Shown here: positions 59,623 to 64,000 of the stretch, piece after piece | How the letters are laid out: every line of letters starts with the position of its first letter | How positions within the stretch are numbered: position 1 is the first letter of the stretch | NCBI GenBank assembly: GCA_038363925.1 | Contig: JAQQWL010000011.1 | Location: 248,001-312,000 of the forward strand | Direction of reading: 5' to 3' | Length of the DNA: 64,000 nucleotides | Source: Apiospora phragmitis | Lineage: Eukaryota > Ascomycota > Sordariomycetes > Amphisphaeriales > Apiosporaceae | Notes under the pieces: model-generated | The model's input: only the letters and a program-made list of their open reading frames with translations | Database searches by the model: none | Told to the model about the DNA's origin: nothing | Made by a program: the position numbers and the translations under genes

Positions 59623-61777
59623 ATGGGAGAGGAGGGAACCAGCGGCGTGGGTGTCTCGTCGCCTAGTGTTGGTGGCGCACCCCCAACCCAGGTAGTAGTG
59701 CCGAAGCTGACGCGGGATCATGTCTTCCACTCACTGCCGCCGTACTCGGGCAAGCACACCGTGGGCTACCTGGAGATCGAGGTGCCCGTCGAGAAGCCGC
59801 GCCACTTCTCCGACATCCAGCGGGACGGCCATTTTGCCCTGCGCTTGGACACGGTGCTGTTCGCCATCTACTACCCCTTCCGATCTCTCGACGGGCTGGA
59901 CTGCTCCTCCAGATGCCGGTGACTCGCAGGACGGGTCATCGTCATCTTCTCCAAATTCTTCTCAACAACAACAATCACAGAAGCAAAAGCAGAAGCAAGA
60001 GACGACGCCGAAGAATCAGCGCAAGCAGAGGAGAAAACAGCTGGGGAAAGCCCGCGTGCCCTGGCTCTCGAGGCCGCGTTACTGGACGAGTGCGGGATAT
60101 GCCAAGTGGTTCAAGATCCCCAGCCCGCCGGTCGCCGCCTATCTCTTCGCCACATGCATGTTTACCGAGCTGCCTGCCATCCGGAATGCGCCTCTTCTTC
60201 AACCATCAAAGTCATCAACATTGCCGAAAGCTGCGCATGCAAATATGGTGCCAGACGACAAGCCCCGAGAGAGCAGGAGTTCCGAGCCCGCCGAAGACGA
60301 TGACGTAAATGACGGGAGCTGTGACGACACGACCCCCTTCCCCGTCGTCTTCTTCAGCCACGGACTAGGCGGCACCCGCACCGTCTGCAGCGCCGTCTGC
60401 GGCGAGCTCGCGAGCCATGGCTACGTGGTCGTGGCTATGGAACACCGCGACGGCAGCTGCGCGCGCACCTTCGTCAACCTGGCGCCGGCGCCGGCGCGCC
60501 CCACCACCGTGGGCGAGGCGGGGGCCTCGGACGCCCGACCGCCGCCGACGCGCGTCAAGAAGAAACGGGGCGGCGTCGACTACTACGTCGTCGACTACCT
60601 CTTCCCCGAGGGCAACACGTGGGACACGGCGCCCAACAACGACCGCGGCGTCGACACGGCGATGCGGTCCGCGCAGCTCGATATGCGCCTGGCCGAGATC
60701 CGCGAGGCGCACCGCGTCGTGGGGCTCCTGAATGCCGGGCGCGGGCAGGAGGTGGCCGACGTCAACCTCCGGCACAAGGGTAACCGTGGCGCCAGCTCGC
60801 GGGGGCTTGAGGGGGTCGACTGGGCCGGCTGGAAGGGCCGGCTGCGGCTCGACCGCGACGTCACGGCCATGGGCCACTCGTTCGGCGGGACGACGACGAT
60901 CCGGCTGCTGCGACACCCCGGGCCGCACTTCGCGTGGGTGGGGCAGGGGGTTTTGCTGGATACGTGGGGGATGCCGATTCTGGACGACGAGAATGACAAG
61001 AAGGTGGGAGAGTCGGAAACCGACACCGACACTGGCGCCGAGACCAAGACGAACTCGCCGCCGCCGCCGCCGAGCAATAGCAGCAGCAGCAACAACAGCC
61101 AATGCCAGAAAGGAAGACACGGCGAATGCGCCAAACCCCTGCTGTCGATCGGCTCCGAGGCCTTCGTGTACTGGCGGCCGAACCGGACGGCCATCGACCG
61201 CGTGTGCGCCGAGACGCGGCGAAACGGGCAGCCGGCCTGGGCGCTGACGCTGCGCGGGACGGCGCACCTGTCGCAGACGGATTTTGGCGTCCTGTTCCCG
61301 CGCCTGCAGTCGTGGGCTATGAAGACGACCATCGACCCACGGCGGGCCATCGACTTGACGGCGGGGCTGGTGCTCGACTTCATTGGGCTCGTCTCCTCCA
61401 TGTCGCCTTCCCCGGAGAGTAGTAATGGCAATGGCAACGACATGGGTGGCAGGCTTGCACTACAGCCACAGCAACGCCTGTCGCAGATGAAGGCGCTGGA
61501 TAGCTTGCCGGTGGTGCACAAGCCCAAGGCCAAGAAGATCGGGTCGGCGCTGAAGATTCGGCATGAGTTGACGGTAAGGGCCAAGGGGTGGGCGAGGCGG
61601 CATGGCGGCGGGAAGACGAAACAGAACAAGAAGAAGAATGAGGATGAGGATGATGATACCCTAACTGGATTGGAGGAAGGAGTCGAGGCGGATGAGATCT
61701 GGGTTCATGTCACGCCGGAGCCGGCGGTCATGGAGCGGCTGCGGCAGGCAGAGGGACAGGTACAGGGTAGTGTATAG
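59623..61777 (+). CDS. PAF-acetylhydrolase-like phospholipase (alpha/beta hydrolase)
   Basis: ATG 59623 (MGEEGTSGVG). An N-terminal block, HTVGYLEIEVPV...LDTVLFAIYYPF, and PVVFFSHGLGGTRTVCSAVCGELASHGYVVVAMEHRDGS are typical of platelet-activating-factor acetylhydrolases (PF03403). The nucleophile elbow is GHSFGG, the acid probably the Asp after VGQGVLLDTWGMP, and the catalytic His lies in LRGTAHLSQTDFGVL. Such enzymes remove short or oxidised acyl chains from phospholipids; no signal peptide is seen. Gln/Lys-rich and poly-Pro/Ser insertions lengthen the protein to about 717 residues, well above the typical size. One extra base near 59905-59912 shifts the frame between SLDGLDC and AGDSQDG. The remaining 1.9 kb is open. 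Confidence 0.82.
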
Positions 61778-62511
61778 GTACGCTGCATGGTGCTGTCGCG
61801 TCCACATTGCCAATTGAACGTAGTTGATGACCTTATTGGTGTACTTATGCATTCTCGGGCGCCGATTTAGCGATCACCCAATTGAACCAGCATGTCTGCT
61901 CAATACGGACGCACAACCCCATTCCGTTCACCCCTCCTGAATGAGCAATGATTCTCCATGACCACACATCAACTTTTGGCACTTCACCCAGTCAATTACT
62001 CCAGCTTGTCAGTTCTGTTGGTGTTAAGATTTCGCAAAGGTGCCGAAGATGCCGATCATCCCACGCTCATCCTGCCAGTTGAATATTAAGTGTAATCAAT
62101 ATCACCTAAACAGGTAGCGATTGATCTTGTCAGGTCACATTTGTTATGTGAGCTGTGCCGTACTGCGTATGCGGTCTCCAATTCTTACATGCATGCTATG
62201 TTTACTTGCATTGCCGCTCACTGTCTCAATTGGGCGTCGGCGCTCCAGTCTGACTGATGGTTAACTCCTTGCCTAGAAATCTCTAACAGTAAAAGCACGC
62301 GTATCAGTATTTGTACTTATATATGTCGACAGTCCGATGCATGCATTTCTTTCTCTGTGCTTTTCTGTGGTTCCAAACACATCCCAGGACGTCCTTCCGT
62401 CTCAAGACATATGAGGTCTCCTTGATCTCCGCACTTGATGTTCAGAAGTTTTCACGTATCGAAGACCACTATGGCCTCCAATTGTCCTGGGCCGCAAGGG
62501 GAGTTGATGAA
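61778..62511. other. intergenic region
   Basis: 3' region of the hydrolase gene and sequence of normal composition. No gene recognised. Confidence 0.5.
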
Positions 62512-63198
62512 ATGAAGACGATTTCTCCATTACCACCAGCACCACCAGCACAAAACTCCACGACCGCATCAGACCCAGCCAAACCACCTGCAGTTAATGG
62601 TGGCGCTGTTTTAGCCACCACCCGCATTATTGGCCGAACATGCAAAAAGATCATGGTACTAGCATTGTGTGCGATATACGTCTATCTAAATACTGCCATT
62701 TTCGTGGTGGGGCCCACTTCCTCGCTAGCAAGCGATGATCAGGGCAATAACTATTCCATTCCGGCAATGGATGCATGGACACTACTTTACCTGGGTCTTT
62801 GGGGTTTCTTTTTCTATAGTCTATAATTGACCCTCCGACCATTACTTGTGGGCCGCCGCCCCAGACACTCGAGGCGCCCATCAGGAGCCGAGACTTCCTC
62901 CACGGATGCGAGAAAGCAAGTCTAGAGAGCCAGGGGATGGTAGTCGACGACCGTGAAGCGCAGTGGACCGGATGAAAATTCGCCGGCCTGTGACATATCC
63001 TTCTAGGAGGCGTAGTCACACAGTATCTCCATTGAAGAGGCCGCCGAGCTGCAGCAGTGTCATACCCCTGAGAATATACTTGAGGGCATGAAAGCCGTCA
63101 AGTTGAATGTATTAGCGACAGCTAAGGGCCTATGGGAGCTGTTTGATCCCATCCAATTCCAGTCGTATATGAAACGAGGTGGAATAGGAGGTGATTGA
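62512..63198 (+). CDS. possible unrecognised gene, membrane helices at the N-terminus
   Basis: Three plus-strand segments look coherent. From Met 62512: a Pro/Ala-rich start and two hydrophobic stretches, KKIMVLALCAIYVYLNTAIF and WTLLYLGLWGFFF. From 62820 after a TATAG acceptor: IIDPPTITCGPPPQTLEA, then RSRDFLHGCEKASLESQGM to 62939, where GTAGTC could be a donor. From 63016 after TAG: SISIEEAAELQQCHTPENI, then GMKAVKLNVLATAKGLWELF, to a stop at 63198. The last two join in phase; the first join was not resolved. No family recognised. It may be a real small gene or a relic. Confidence 0.28.
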
Positions 63199-63493
63199 GT
63201 TGCTGGGTATTTTCGAACGATATGTGAGAAGACGTCCGACCCCGTGTTCTGTCGATGCCAAGACCGTATAAACCTCTTATGTCATTGGTAGTAACACAAC
63301 TAAGTTCCAAGTATCGTACCTCGTGTTCGCGCCTCCAGTCATGCTTGGTGATATCATGCAAGAGCTAAGTTTCAGAGTCTCTGTAGAACGCCGCGCTGTC
63401 CCCCCCAACGGGATATCTTCAGGGAACCCCCAAACGCCAGCAAAAAGAGGAAAATGAAAGCAACCAAGAAGCAGAAGAAAACGCCACGTGTAG

Positions 63494-64000
63494 TCATCCA
63501 TCATTATACCTAGAGATGGGTCCCTCTAGAATCTCCCAAACGCTGTCGGTAGAAGCTTTGTGGTCGACGATGTCACTGACGTGGCATGTTAGCTTTGGTA
63601 TGGATGCAGAGGTACATACCACCAAGGAGAGAACGAAACAACTTACTAGTCCTCATTTCCGTCTTTCTTCGGCAACTCGTCGTCCAGTTCAGTAAGACGT
63701 TGGATGCCTATCTCATGTTGGCCGAAACGGACGAATTGAATCGAGGCATCAGTCCTCGGTACCCCGTGGTCTTTCATGTAGGCGATCAAGTTCCCAATAG
63801 ACTTGTCCACGCCGCAAGTCCCACTGTCCGAGGCGTCCCAGATGCCGTTCGTGAATACGTATATGCTCACCGCCGAGGGTTGTTTTGAGGGGGGAAAGGG
63901 GAGACGCGGCGCCGCTGCTCCTCTCCGGCCTTCCGGAGCCTCGACTTGACATCCCGCAACACCGTGTCAAAAACGTGCTCCATCTTGCAGTGTGAACTGT
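63494..64000 (-). CDS. vWA-like domain protein, C-terminal part (cut by window edge)
   Basis: Minus strand, entering from the right edge. Exon 64000-63647 includes MEHVFDTVLRDVKSRLRK, then (one base missing near 63869-63876) SIYVFTNGIWDASDSGTCGV, IQFVRFGQHEIGIQRL and LDDELPKKDGNED. A 71-nt intron (63646-63576, GTAAGT...CTAAC...CAG) leads to YDIVDHKASTDSVWEILEGP and the stop at 63494. The V.TNG.W block, IQFIRFG and final YDIVD motifs are those of the von Willebrand factor A-like domain at the C-terminus of many large fungal proteins. Function unknown; the N-terminal domains lie outside the window. Confidence 0.62.

Noticed and set aside
60365..61629. Two long minus-strand open frames (300 and 344 residues)
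   Set aside because: Antisense shadows in the GC-rich PAF-acetylhydrolase-like gene.

Overview
The window is nuclear DNA of a filamentous ascomycete, most likely a Sordariomycete. The evidence is short GT-AG introns, GC-rich coding exons, fungal enzyme families, three tRNA genes ending in T-runs, and very AT-rich blocks showing the C-to-T decay of repeat-induced point mutation (RIP). Nothing seen fixes the species.

Layout, left to right. A four-exon FAD oligosaccharide-oxidase-like gene (157-1830) and a tRNA-Gly lead into three related genes with a 2EXR-like N-terminus. These lie at 4575-5586, 6395-7353 and 13303-14761; the second and third are clearly broken. Between the second and third is a 5-kb RIP-degraded nest: a pogo/Fot1-like DNA transposon (7834-12898) carrying an LTR retrotransposon (8116-11293). 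Next come an acid phosphatase (minus), a Ccc1-type vacuolar iron transporter, and a Gly/Pro-rich single-pass membrane protein (minus). A rhodopsin-domain membrane protein gene (minus, 27521-23760) follows; it is split inside an exon by a second RIP-killed pogo/Fot1-like element (24567-26495).

After 5.5 kb without a recognised gene come a malate/C4-dicarboxylate transporter, an O-methyltransferase (minus), an intron-containing tRNA-Thr, a 6.6-kb region with no recognised gene, and the essential acetyl-CoA carboxylase gene (45207-52217). The right end holds an F-box-like gene (minus) whose main reading frame has no usable start codon, a secreted carboxylesterase, a second tRNA-Gly, a small secreted Cys-rich protein of the hypersensitive-response-inducer type, a PAF-acetylhydrolase-like protein, and an edge-truncated vWA-like gene (minus).

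The genes do not form one pathway: no polyketide synthase, NRPS or pathway regulator was seen, so the oxidase and methyltransferase are not read as a cluster. Two themes stand out. First, RIP-killed mobile DNA has shaped the left half. Second, many otherwise convincing genes carry single-base frame breaks, often in C or G runs. Because acetyl-CoA carboxylase, which must work, has two of them, homopolymer errors in the assembly are the simplest explanation for many, and pseudogene calls that rest only on such breaks should be treated with caution.
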